From the NCBI GenBank assembly GCA_933207985.1, contig OW240915.1, forward strand, positions 118,634,753 through 118,698,752: DNA of 64,000 bases, written 5' to 3'. Both the position numbers and the translations under genes were made by a program. Under the pieces are notes generated by a model that was given only the letters and a program-made list of their open reading frames with translations, did not search any database and had not been told where the DNA came from. How positions within the stretch are numbered: the stretch's first letter is position 1; every line of letters begins with the position of its first letter. Shown one piece after another: positions 34,165-44,102 of the stretch. This DNA comes from Pelobates cultripes (taxonomy: Eukaryota > Chordata > Amphibia > Anura > Pelobatidae).

Positions 34165-35368
34165 ATGGCTTCTCCCTCTGCCTCAAGATCTCGCTCTAGA
34201 AGACATAGGTGAGCCGCATATACTCTATTTGGTTAAGGGGGGAAAAGAGTGCCATTACAGGCCTATAATATAAAGTATATTGGCCTTTTATTTCAGCCCA
34301 GAAAAATCTCAGCCCAGAAAATATAGAGAAAAATCCAACAGATGTGCAAACTGCAACCAAGTGGCTCCTCCGGGAAATAATTTGTGCAGATCTTGCCTGA
34401 CGGAAGCAGCAAAAGACTGGGGTGAGAAAAGTTCCCCACAAGCTGACTTAAAGAAATGGATTTCAGAAGCTATAGCTGAAGGGTTTAAATCCTCTAGTAA
34501 GATGGCTATCCCCAAGCGTCCCAGAGTGGAAAGCTTTGTAGAACCAGAAGAGGAATCTGATATGATGGAAGACTATTCAGAGGAAGAAGAGGATGAGTGT
34601 GACTCAAAATCTCTGGACTCCAGGTCTGTAGATAAGTTGGTTTATCTTATCAGAGACACGTTAAGAATTCCTGAAGAAAGCAGGGAGAAGAAGGAGTCTG
34701 ACAGATACTTTGAAGATCTAAAGCCTAACAGACCCACCTTTCCAGTTCATTCAGCCATCAAGGAGGTAATAGGTGCAGAATGGAATAGACCTGAAAGGAA
34801 GGTGACTCTAAAGAGCAAAGTCCCCAGATTATACCCGTATGCACCTGAAGACTGCAAATCATGGATTTCGATTCCGAAAATTGATGCAGCAGTAATTCAC
34901 ATGGCGAAAAGAACAACTCTTCCCATAGATTCAATGGCATATTTAAGGGAGCCAATGGAAAAGCGATTGGACGCTGACCTGATTAAGGCATACCTAGCCC
35001 TGGGATCGGCATTACATCCAGCCATCGCTCTCACCACCTTGTCCAGAGCTCTTAAAATATGGGTTGACAATCTAAAAGAGGATATTGCTAGTGGAGTCCG
35101 TAGAGAACACCTGATGGAGGGCCTTAAAGATTTAAAACTGGCCACAGAATTCTGTTCTGAAGCTTCCCTGGATATTACGAAAATGGTAGCTAAAAGTATG
35201 GCGCTGTCAGTTGCTGATAAGAAGTTCAGAGACCGATCCTTTCGAGATGTCAGGGCATATAGACCCGGAAGAGAATACTCCAGGAATTCTAATTGGAGAA
35301 ACTATCAGTCCTCTTCATCAAAACCGGTTAGAGGAAGAGGATCTAGACCAGCTAATAAGAACTTCTGA
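34165..35368 (+). CDS. DIRS ORF1 (gag-like), two exons
   Basis: A short first exon (ATG 34,165-34,208, Ser/Arg-rich) ends at GTGAGC; an 88-bp intron ends in TTTTATTTCAG (34,296), and exon 2 (34,297-35,368) continues in the same frame, giving about 371 residues. The unspliced frame has no ATG in the right place, which supports splicing. Features: an RS-type N-terminus, a Cys cluster C-x2-C-x10-C-x2-C just after the splice (34,343-34,400), an acidic patch (34,540-34,610), a helical central region (34,870-35,200) and a basic Arg/Ser/Gly-rich tail. Vertebrate DIRS ORF1 proteins often resemble LAP2alpha-type domains; this is compatible but was not tested. It overlaps the start of the RT frame. Confidence 0.8.
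34209..34296 (+). other. Spliceosomal intron in DIRS ORF1
   Basis: 88 bp, GTGAGC donor and TTTATTTCAG acceptor. Exon 1 ends in phase 2 (AG) and the first base of exon 2 completes a serine codon, continuing the long ORF1 frame. Confidence 0.75.
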
Positions 35369-35374
35369 ACGTTT

Positions 35375-37264
35375 GCTGGCCCAGCCAGATGTTATAGGAG
35401 GCAGACTTCGCTTCTTTTATCCGGTTTGGGCCAAAAGTATTCAAGATTCTTGGGTTCTTTCTATCCTCAGGGAAGGATACAAAATAGAATTCAAAGAATT
35501 CCCTTCTCAAACCTCCTTTATCCGTTCAAGAGTGGCAAGAGGAAGAAAAGAAGTTGCTCTGAACAACATTATTATTCAACTTCTACTAAATCAGGTCATA
35601 GAGAAAGTCCCTTACAGAGAACATTACAGAGGCCACTACTCTACGATATTTTTGGCCCCAAAACCTCAGGGGAAATGGCGTCTAATTCTGGACCTAAAAG
35701 TTCTGAATACATATCTGGTTCCAAGAACGTTCAAAATGGAGTCCATTTCCTCAATTCTGCCCAATATAAAGACGGGGACCTGGATGACTTCTATCTCAAA
35801 GATGCCTATTATCAGATACCTATTCACGTCAGTCATCGCCGGTTTCTGAGGTTTTGGATCTCGGGGGATCACTATCAGTTCAAGGGACTTCCTTTCGGCT
35901 TAAGTCTGGCGCCCAGAACATTCACGAAAATTCTTGTTTCGCTGGTGGCCTTTATAAGGATGAAGAAAATCGAGCTTTTTCATTATCTGGACGATTTTCT
36001 GATCGTAGGTCCTTCCAGTCAGAGAGTAAATGTCCACACGTCAATAACCATCAAATGCCTTCAAGATCATGGTTGGCTGATAAACCCCAAAAAGAGTTCT
36101 TTGGTGCCTTCTCAGAGGATGATTTTCCTGGGAGCAAATATAGACTCGGTGAATGGCCTGGTATCACTGTCTACAGACAGAAAAGAACGAATAGTGAAGA
36201 AGATCAGAAGCCTGCGTCAGAAATCCTACATCACAGCAAGAGATTTCATGAGCCTGTTAGGGTCTCTTACTTCCACAATAGGCCTAGTGAAATGGGCCCA
36301 GTGGAGGATGCGACCCATTCAGAGGCATTTTCTCTTACAGTTCAAAGCAAAACCCGGAAATTGGGATCAGAAGATTTGTTTTCTCCCGAGAATTTCGAAA
36401 GAGCTGTATTGGTGGACAAAAGAAAAAAACCTCCTTTGTGGTTTTCCCCTGGAAGAGCCGGTTTGGATAACTATAACTACAGATGCCAGCCTCCTGGGAT
36501 GGGGAGCACACCTGAACAACTCTTGGATTCAAGGAACTTGGTCATGGAAGGAGTCAAAACTTCATTCGAATCTGAGAGAAATGAGAGCGGTTCTCAAGGC
36601 ATTAATAGGGTTCCCTCCTCTATTGAGGGATGCCTGGGTGAAGATACATACAGACAACAGAGCAGTGGCTTCCTACATAAATCATCAGGGAGGCACTCGA
36701 AGCTATTCTCTACTAATGGAATTGTCCCCAATAATGAGGTTTGCGCAACTTCATTTACAAGGATTAAAAGCGATTTATCTTCCGGGACCAGAGAATTTAT
36801 TGGCGGATTATCTCAGCAGAACAAGGATTCTCCAAGGAGAATGGAAACTGCACCCAGAATTATTTCACTTGATCACCCTGCGGTGGGGAGTACCCCAGAT
36901 CGACCTGATGGCTTCGTACAACAACACTCAGGTGAAGAGGTTTTACTCCCTACATGCGGATCATCGAGCAGAAGGACAGGATGCCCTGTCTCTTCCATGG
37001 GAATTCGATCTGGGGTACGCGTTCCCTCCCCTACCAATGATTTATCGACTGCTGAGAAAAATATGGAAGGAAGGTCTCAAAGTCATCGCCATCATCCCAA
37101 TCTGGCCTCGCAGACCTTGGTTTCCCCTGCTGAACAAGATGAGCCTAGAACCTCCTTGGCCTATTCCTCTCAGACCAAACATCTTAATCCAGGGACCAGC
37201 TGTTCATCCCAACCCCAGCCAGCTGAAATTGGGGGCATGGCTCTTGAAAAGGAGAGACTACTAG
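35375..37264 (+). pseudogene. DIRS reverse transcriptase / RNase H (one frame break)
   Basis: The N-terminal RT part is in the frame ending at 35,849: a Gly-Gly-Arg-Leu-x-Phe-Phe entry, then Lys-Trp-Arg-Leu-Ile-Leu-Asp-Leu-Lys at about 35,670-35,700. The frame changes near 35,785, exactly at motif A, where the Asp codon expected before Leu-Lys-Asp-Ala-Tyr is missing. In the second frame come Leu-Pro-Phe-Gly-Leu, the Tyr-Leu-Asp-Asp box (35,984-35,995) and an RNase H with Thr-Thr-Asp (36,482), Glu (about 36,575), His-Thr-Asp-Asn (about 36,650) and Ala-Asp-Tyr-Leu-Ser-Arg (about 36,803). A Dam-like-region segment (Asp-Leu-Met-Ala-Ser ... Tyr-Ala-Phe-Pro-Pro) runs to the stop. The deletion inactivates this copy's RT in cis. 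Confidence 0.88.
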
Positions 37265-38274
37265 CTCAAGGGATCCCAGAAGAGGTGGTAACTACTCTCC
37301 TTAAATCCAGAAAAGTATCAACTTCTTCCTGCTATCATAGGATTTGGGAAGTTTTTCGTTCCTGGTCTCAAGACAATAATGTGGATTTTCTTCAGCCGTC
37401 TAACATCAACATTCTACAATTTCTTCATACAGGTCTGGAGAAAGGGCTGAGTCTTAGTACTCTAAAAGTCCAATCATCGGCTTTATCTGCTCTCTGCAAC
37501 AAGTCTTGGGCTTCGGATCCTCTAATTGCTAGATTCTTTAAAGCAACCATCCGTATAAGACCTCCAAATAGGAACTACACTCCTCCGTGGAATTTACCTA
37601 TGGTTCTAGAGGTATTGTCTGAAAACCCCTTTGCTCCATTAGATGAGCTGGGTATCGTCTTATTAACATATAAGACCTTGTTTTTGGTGGCTGTTACTAC
37701 TGCAAAACGCATGTCGGAAATTCATGCATTTTCCTGTGATGAAAATCACTTTCAGGTATTCCACGACAGGGTGATCTTGAGACCCAGACAAGAGTTTCTG
37801 CCGAAAGTTGTCTCGAATTTCCACATCCTACAGGAAATTGTTATTCCTTCCTTTTATCCATCTCCTTCTACTCCAGAGGAAGTGAAACTTCACCAATTGG
37901 ATGTCAGGCAGTGCCTGCTTAAGTATATAGAGGTTTCTACTCAATTTCGGAAGTCTCAACAGCTGTTTGTTCTTCCGATTGGTCCCAGAAGAGGGGAGGC
38001 AGCCTCTACCTCCACCTTGAGACGTTGGATCTCCAATACCATAATCAAGGCTTATCAGTTGAAAGACCTTGTTCCTCCTAGTAGGATCAAGTCACACTCT
38101 ACAAGGGCTTTAGCAACATCATGGGCTAATTGGGCAGAAGTTCCATCTGACGACATCTGTAAGGCAGCTACATGGTCTTCTCCTCTCACTTTCATCAAAC
38201 ACTACAAACTGGATTTGGCATCTTCCTCTACGGCTTTTGGTAGAGGTGTTCTGTCCTCTGTGGAATCTATCTAA
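37190..38274 (+). CDS. DIRS tyrosine recombinase
   Basis: The open frame overlaps the end of the RT frame and encodes about 355 residues. Tyrosine-recombinase residues are present: Arg in Ala-Lys-Arg-Met-Ser-Glu-Ile (37,708-37,710), the His-x2-Arg pair (38,095-38,097 and 38,104-38,106) and the nucleophilic Tyr in Lys-His-Tyr-Lys (38,203-38,205). Upstream is the helical SAM-like N-terminal part (Ser-Thr-Ser-x-Cys-Tyr ... Leu-Ser-Thr-Leu-Lys-Val). In DIRS elements this enzyme integrates a circular DNA intermediate without target duplication. The reading frame extending farther upstream (from 35,854) is a shadow of RT. All catalytic positions appear intact. Confidence 0.9.
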
Positions 38275-38360
38275 ATTAAACTTTTTCAGCATTATCTGGC
38301 TTGGAGGTTTTTTTGTTTTTTGTTTTTGGAAATTCCCACCCTATGGTGAAGCTTGGGTAT

Positions 38361-38460
38361 TACCCATAAGTGATGCTGCCATGATTAGCCAGGAATACAG
38401 AAAATTTTATCATGCTTACCGTAATTTTCTTTTCCTGGCTATTATTCATGGCAGCATCAG
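38361..38460. repeat. DIRS internal complementary region (circle junction)
   Basis: 38,361-38,394 is the complement of the element's left tip (33,528-33,562), and about 38,392-38,460 is the complement of its right tip (38,601-38,666). Side by side they reproduce right end joined to left end, as on a circular intermediate. Confidence 0.93.
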
Positions 38461-38498
38461 CAACCCCCCCTTGTTATCAGAGTTAGCTTTGGAACTAG

Positions 38499-38666
38499 AC
38501 TGTGGGATAGAAGGAGGAGGGACCTTTTATACCCAGTCTGGTCCGTATTAATTGATTTTATCCTGTCCTGTTCCTGATTAGGGCGGAGCTACCCATAAGT
38601 GATGCTGCCATGAATAATAGCCAGGAAAAGAAAATTACAGTAAGCATGATAAAATTTTCTGTATTC
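38499..38666. repeat. DIRS right inverted terminal repeat
   Basis: Starts gactgtgggatagaagg and is complementary to 33,528-33,652 with few mismatches; the last ~35 bp (…ataaaattttctgtattc) extend beyond the left repeat and match the internal complementary region. Confidence 0.92.
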
Positions 38667-38989
38667 TTTACATACCATTATTTATATAATCTCACGTATT
38701 TTAATAAAAAAAAAAAATGATGAAAAATTGAAAAAAATACATGTTTTTTGACTTTTACTTGAAAAATCTTTTACTCATCTACAAAAGCGAATGAAAAAAA
38801 CTGCTAAATAGATTCAAAATTTTGTCCTGAGTTTAAAAATACCCAGTGTTTACGTGCTTTTTTGCTTTTTTTTGCAAGTTATAGGGCTATAGGTACAAGT
38901 AGGATATGGCGGTTTCAAAACAAACATTTTTAAAATGTATCAATAGTGACATTGTAACACTATTATCTGTCATAAATCTCTGGAAAACA
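38667..38989. other. piggyBac-family interior, no gene
   Basis: A/T-rich sequence continuous with 33,366-33,527 once the DIRS element is removed (…gggctttc / tttacatacc…). No reading frame. Confidence 0.5.
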
Positions 38990-40900
38990 CTCCACATGTA
39001 TATATTTTTTTTAAAGTAGACAACCCAGGGTATTCATCTAAGGATATTTTGACACTTTCTATGCAGCCATTTTACCACAAGTCTTTGCCAAACTTTGCAT
39101 AGGTAGTTGTTTTTTTTTTTTTTTTCACATACATTGCAATTCAGGTATAAACTTACAGATCCTGTTATGTCTTGCTGCCAAAAAACACACTAATATATGT
39201 TCAGCAATATCTCCCGAGTACAGTGATACCACTCATGCATAGGCTTGTCGGATTGTTTGGGGGCTAAAAGGCCACATTTGGCAGGTGCGCATATCCATTT
39301 TTCAACTTGGAATTTTGACATGTAGTCAACCTGCGCACATGTCCTATATGGGACATTTGTAAGGCCGGCCAATGTATTTTACCCCCACCAAACCATATAT
39401 TTTTGGAAAGTAGACACCCTAGGGTATTTCAAATGGTGGTTTTTTAACACTTTCCATGCACTAATTCTACCACCAGACTTTGTCAAACATTTAGGTAGTC
39501 ATTTTTTGTGTGTTTTTTTTCACACACATTGTACTTTAGGCATGAATTAACAAATCGTGTTATGTGTCACTGCCAAACAACACGCCAATATGTGTTCAGC
39601 AACATCTCCTGAGTACAGTGATACCACCCATGCATAGGCTTGTCAGATTGTTTGGGGGCTAAAAGGCCACATTTGGCAGGTGAGCATATCCATTTTTCAA
39701 CTTGGAATTTTGGCATGTAGTCAACCTGCGCACATGTCCTATTTGTGACATTTGTAAGGCCGGCCAATGTATTTTACCCCCACCAAACCATATATTTTTG
39801 GAAAGTAGACACCTTAGGGTATTTCAAATGGTGGTTTTTTAACACTTTCCATGCACTAATTCTACCACCAGACTTTGTCAAACATTTAGGTAGTCATTTT
39901 TTGTGTGTTTTTTTTCACACACATTGTACTTTAGGCATGAATTAACAAATCGTGTTATGTGTCACTGCCAAACAACACGCCAATATGTGTTCAGCAACAT
40001 CTCCTCAGTACAGTGATACCACCCATGCATAGGCTTGTCGGATTGTTTGGGGGCTAAAAGGCCACATTTGGCAGGTGCGCATATCCATTTTTCAACTTGG
40101 AATTTTGACATGTAGTCAACCTGCGCACATGTCCTATTTGGGACATTTGTAAGGCCGGCCAATGTATTTTACCCCCACCAAACCATATATTTTTGGAAAG
40201 TAGACACCCTAGGTTATATTAAATGGTGTTTTTTTAACACTTTCCATGCACTAATTCTACCACCAGACTTTGTCAAACATTTAGGTAGTCATTTTTTGTG
40301 TGTTTTTTTCACACAGATTGTACTTTAGGCATGAATTAACAAATCGTGTTATGTGTCACTGCCAAACAACATGCCAATATGTGTTCAGCAACATCTCCTG
40401 AGTACAGTGATACCACCCATGCATAGGCTTGTCAGATTGTTTGGGGGCTAAAAGGCCACATTTGGCAGGTGCGCATATCCATTTTTCAACTTGGAATTTT
40501 GACATGTAGTCAACCTGCGCACATGTCCTATTTGGGACATTTGTAAGGCCGGCCAATGTATTTTACCCCCACCAAACCATATATTTTTGGAAAGTAGACA
40601 CCATAGGGTATTTCAAATGGTGGTAGTTTAATACTTTTCATGCAATAATTCTACCACCAGCCTTTGGCAAACTTTTGGGTTGTAATTTTCTTCGTGTTTT
40701 TTTACACATACATTGTACTTTAGGCATGAATTAGCAGATCCTGTTATGTATCACTGCCAAACAACACCCCAATATGTGTTCAGCAACATCTCCTGAGTAC
40801 AGTGACATCACCCATGCATAGGTTTGCTGGGCTGTTTGGGGCCTAAAAGGCCACAATCAAGACTTGTACATATCAGTTTTTCAACTTGATATATAGGTAT
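38990..40900. repeat. ~395-bp tandem array, about 4.8 units
   Basis: The landmark aaggccggccaatgtatttt occurs at 39,361, 39,756, 40,151 and 40,545 (periods 395, 395, 394). Units are over 90% alike by eye; the last is more diverged. Isolated pieces of the unit occur at 28,555-28,643 and 32,760-32,925, split by a hAT. Each unit has a 60-66 codon minus-strand ORF at the same place. Confidence 0.95.
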
Positions 40901-41108
40901 GCTTGGCCTATCTTCAGTTTGGCATATTTTTGCATCGCCCCGTTAATGTTAACATCATGAAAGTTTATATTTATTGTATATGAGGTGTTTTCACATCCTT
41001 CCCCCAACCATTGTGCTAAACAAATTTCAAAGAACGTGCATGGTGGTAATTTTTGAATTCTGCTTTTTATGCACACGTCATCTGGTTTTGGCCAGCCAGT
41101 TATATGTT

Positions 41109-43030
41109 CAGGGCCGTCTTTAAGGAGGGGCAAAAGGGGCAGCTGCCCCGGGCCCAGTTACTCCTGGGGGCCCTAAGGCAGCTGCCCCATGGGCCCCCTG
41201 CGGCACCTGAGGTAATCAGGGGCCACAGTCCTTTAATACTGCTCTGGACCGGCCCGGGCCCCTGTTATATGGGGGGTGGCTGACTACATACTCACAGCTA
41301 GCCCCCTCACATACTGCCCTGTGAGTCTCTTTGTTTCCTGGGCATGCTGGGAGGAAGTGAGGTCAGATTGCTTCCTCCCAGTAAGAACTGATCACTTCCT
41401 CCTCAGTGCCGCTGGGGAGGAGGCACACACCACATGGAGGAGGATGCAAGCATTGTGGGGGAGAGGGACTGAGAAAGCTGATGGCAGACTCCCATCAGCC
41501 CGGGCCAGCAAGCTCTCACTGGACCCCAGGGAAGCCACCTTTCTGTACCCAAAATGTAAGGAGACAGGAGGGTGGCTAAATATGTTTTGTTTTTTGTTTT
41601 GCTAATTTCTGATATCACTTTTATTTAAGTGTGTTGGTGTTTGTAATGTAACACACAGGGAATAAGTACATGTTAAAAATCCTAGAAGAACCTGACAGTT
41701 CCCTATTAAATATAAATTTAAAAAGTATTTATTTTAACATATTATTGCATCAAGTGTTATCAAAGGCTGTATACCATTTCCAAATGTCACTTTTGCCAAA
41801 TTCTGGACCAGGGTATGTAAGAACAGAGTTGAGACATTATATTGGCCAAGGTTGCTGGAAGTTGCTGTCCAAGAGCTGCTAGAAGGCAGAGATTAAAATA
41901 TGTAAATGTACACATATATATGTGTGTATCTGGCTGTGTTTATGTCCTTGTGTGTATCTGGCTGTGTTTGTCTGTGTGTCAGTGTTTCTGTGTGTATGTA
42001 TACCTCATACACCTGTATGTGCACCTGTGTGTGTGTTTCGGTGTGTGTGTAAGTGTGCATCTGAGTGTGTGGTAATGCATACATCCCAGCATTTTAATGC
42101 CAACACAAATACATTCCTACATTCCATCTCTAGCACTGTACACATATACACCCCTGCATTTATACCTTTATGTATGTGTGTATCTGAGTGTGTGTGTATA
42201 TACCTGTGTCAGTGTGTGTGTGTATGTGCCAGTGTGTGTATATCAAAGTGCTTGTATCTGTGTGTCAAAGGGTGTGTATCTGAGTGTGTGTGTATGTGTA
42301 TGTGCCAGTATGTGTCAAGGTGTGAGCATGTGTCAGTGTGAGCATGTGTGTATCTGCGTGTTAATGTGTATGTGTATATGTGTTATAGAAATCACACAAC
42401 ATGCAAACAGACCCCTGCAAACACAAACATTACAAACACACCAGTTTGCTGAAACACTAATACTACACACAAATGTACAGATGTATTTAAAAGACAACAC
42501 TACATCCAAACACCCCCCTGCATGCAAATACAAACATTACATGCAAACACATTCCTGTATTAAAACGCTAAAATTATATACAAAAACCAACTCTACACAC
42601 AAAAGTACACCTGCATTTAAAAGCCAACACTACAAACAATCACACATCCCTGCATTAAAATGCAAACACTACACACAAGTACACCACTGCATTCCAATGG
42701 TAACAGTACATACAAATACACTCCTACATGCACACATACACTCTATACAATAACATGCTGACATTCATTTGCACAAACACTGCTCAAAAATACAACCCTG
42801 CAAGGATGGTAGATCCCCAGCTGGCATAGCATCGCAGGAGTTGTATGACAGATGGGGATCTATCTTTTCTTTACTCTTGTGCTACAGGGCAGGCCTGAAT
42901 TTTTTTTTTGTTGCACCAAGGCACTCTCTACATTAGTTTCGCCTCTAGGTTGGGGTGGAGGGTGATTGCATGCCCAGGGGGCCCAAACAGATGCTTGCCC
43001 GGGGTCCAATCAATATTAAAGACGGCCCTG
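41109..43030 (-). mobile_element. Non-autonomous hAT element copy 2
   Basis: CAGGGCCGTCTTTAAGG ... AAAGACGGCCCTG with perfect 8-bp TSD TATATGTT (41,101-41,108 and 43,031-43,038). It is the reverse complement of the copy at 17,812-20,634, lacking that copy's second 900-bp unit. It sits between the ~395-bp array and the partial piggyBac transposase, which were contiguous before insertion. Confidence 0.93.
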
Positions 43031-43084
43031 TATATGTTACTACCATAAAACTTTTTTAACCAAATGTGCAGGTATCAAATGCAC

Positions 43085-43880
43085 CTTTAGCAGCATTCTC
43101 TAAACTAACTCCTGCAAAAAGAATCTAATTGGAGATTTGGGGGGAAGGAAACTGACTAACTAAAATTTGCTGCTTTCAAAAGAAAACAGTGCAAAGGGGT
43201 GTCTGTCCTTTTCCATTTTTTATAACAGACCCAGCAACATTTCAGGGGATTTGTTTGTTTTTTTGCAGTTGGCGGTATCTTAAAAATAAAATGTCTGGAC
43301 TCCTTTGGCACCGTTGTTGGAACTTGACCATCTCCATAAATTATTGTGGAAATCAGCTTGAACTAAAATTGGAGAAAGGTGGTTCTTTCTGGATTCATTT
43401 TTTTTAAAGAGTAAAAATTAATTATGTGTTGCTACTTGCATCAGGTAGATAGCCACCTTTTTATACCAGGCTTTTGTCTTTCTTAAGATAAGATATGGCT
43501 GCATCAGCTGATCAGCCAAATCAACACCCCCATGTGCATTTTATAAGCCCTGATGCAAACAGGTTTGGTCTGAACTCTGCCTCGGACAGTGACGTCTGAC
43601 ATGCTTTCGTCATGGATGCTGGTTAGTATATTAACATCCTTCCTGTCCTTAAATTTTATTGCATAGGGGAGAAGTCATCCACATTGACATTAATGCCTGT
43701 GTTGGCACTAAAAGGGGTGATTTGGGGCTCAGCTAACTGTGGAGAAACCTGTTCCTCCTCCACATTCGGCGTAGCAGAGAAAGCACAGCTTCTTTTTGCA
43801 GCTGGCTCACACACAGATGACATGTCAGAAAACTGACCTGGGTCAAAATCGGATGCAGTGTCAGTGGCGTCAGAGTCTGG
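43085..43880 (-). pseudogene. Internally deleted piggyBac transposase copy
   Basis: On the minus strand 43,880-43,690 corresponds to the N-terminal ~90 codons of the transposase at 45,773, and 43,680-43,100 corresponds to its C-terminal part (from the Lys-Asp-Arg-Lys-Asp-Val region through to the Cys-rich end). The catalytic core between is deleted. Flanking non-coding sequence (aactaactcctgcaaaaagaatcta) is shared with 43,990-44,030 and 45,885-45,910, so it is a duplicated, deleted copy of the neighbouring gene. Confidence 0.82.
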
Positions 43881-44102
43881 CTAACACAGAGTTACTAGCA
43901 CACAATTTATTTTTTATTTTATACTAAAAACAGACTAAAACTGATAAAAACAGACTAAATGAGACTAAAACTTCTGTTAGCAGCAATCTGTAAAAACTAA
44001 CTCCTGCAAAAAGAATCTAACTGGAGATTTGGGGGAAGGATACTGACTAACAGAAATTTGCTGCTTTCAAAATAAACAAAAAAAATAAATCAGGAACAAG
44101 TA

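Larger units (their letters stand above)
33528..38666 (+). mobile_element. DIRS-type tyrosine-recombinase retrotransposon, near complete
   Basis: Inverted terminal repeats: the left end (33,528-33,652, ggctaatcatggcagcatca ... ctatcccacagtc) is complementary to 38,499-38,630. An internal complementary region at 38,361-38,460 matches both outer ends. Gene order is ORF1 (spliced), RT/RNase H, tyrosine recombinase. There is no TSD; TTC is present at both edges and at the internal junction. About 5.1 kb, one RT frameshift; otherwise well preserved and therefore probably young. Confidence 0.93.

Noticed and set aside
35854..37190. N-terminal 445 codons of the 806-codon recombinase frame
   Set aside because: Out-of-frame shadow of RT/RNase H; recombinase similarity begins only near 37,190.
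38990..40900. Regular ~395-bp repeats considered as a CRISPR array or centromeric satellite
   Set aside because: Units are long, nearly identical and without spacers, so not CRISPR; fewer than five units inside a transposon block do not support a centromere.
43189..43407. Plus-strand ORFs of 72 and 93 codons at 43,189 and 44,124
   Set aside because: Antisense shadows of the piggyBac transposase C-terminus; their mutual similarity comes from the duplicated minus-strand gene.
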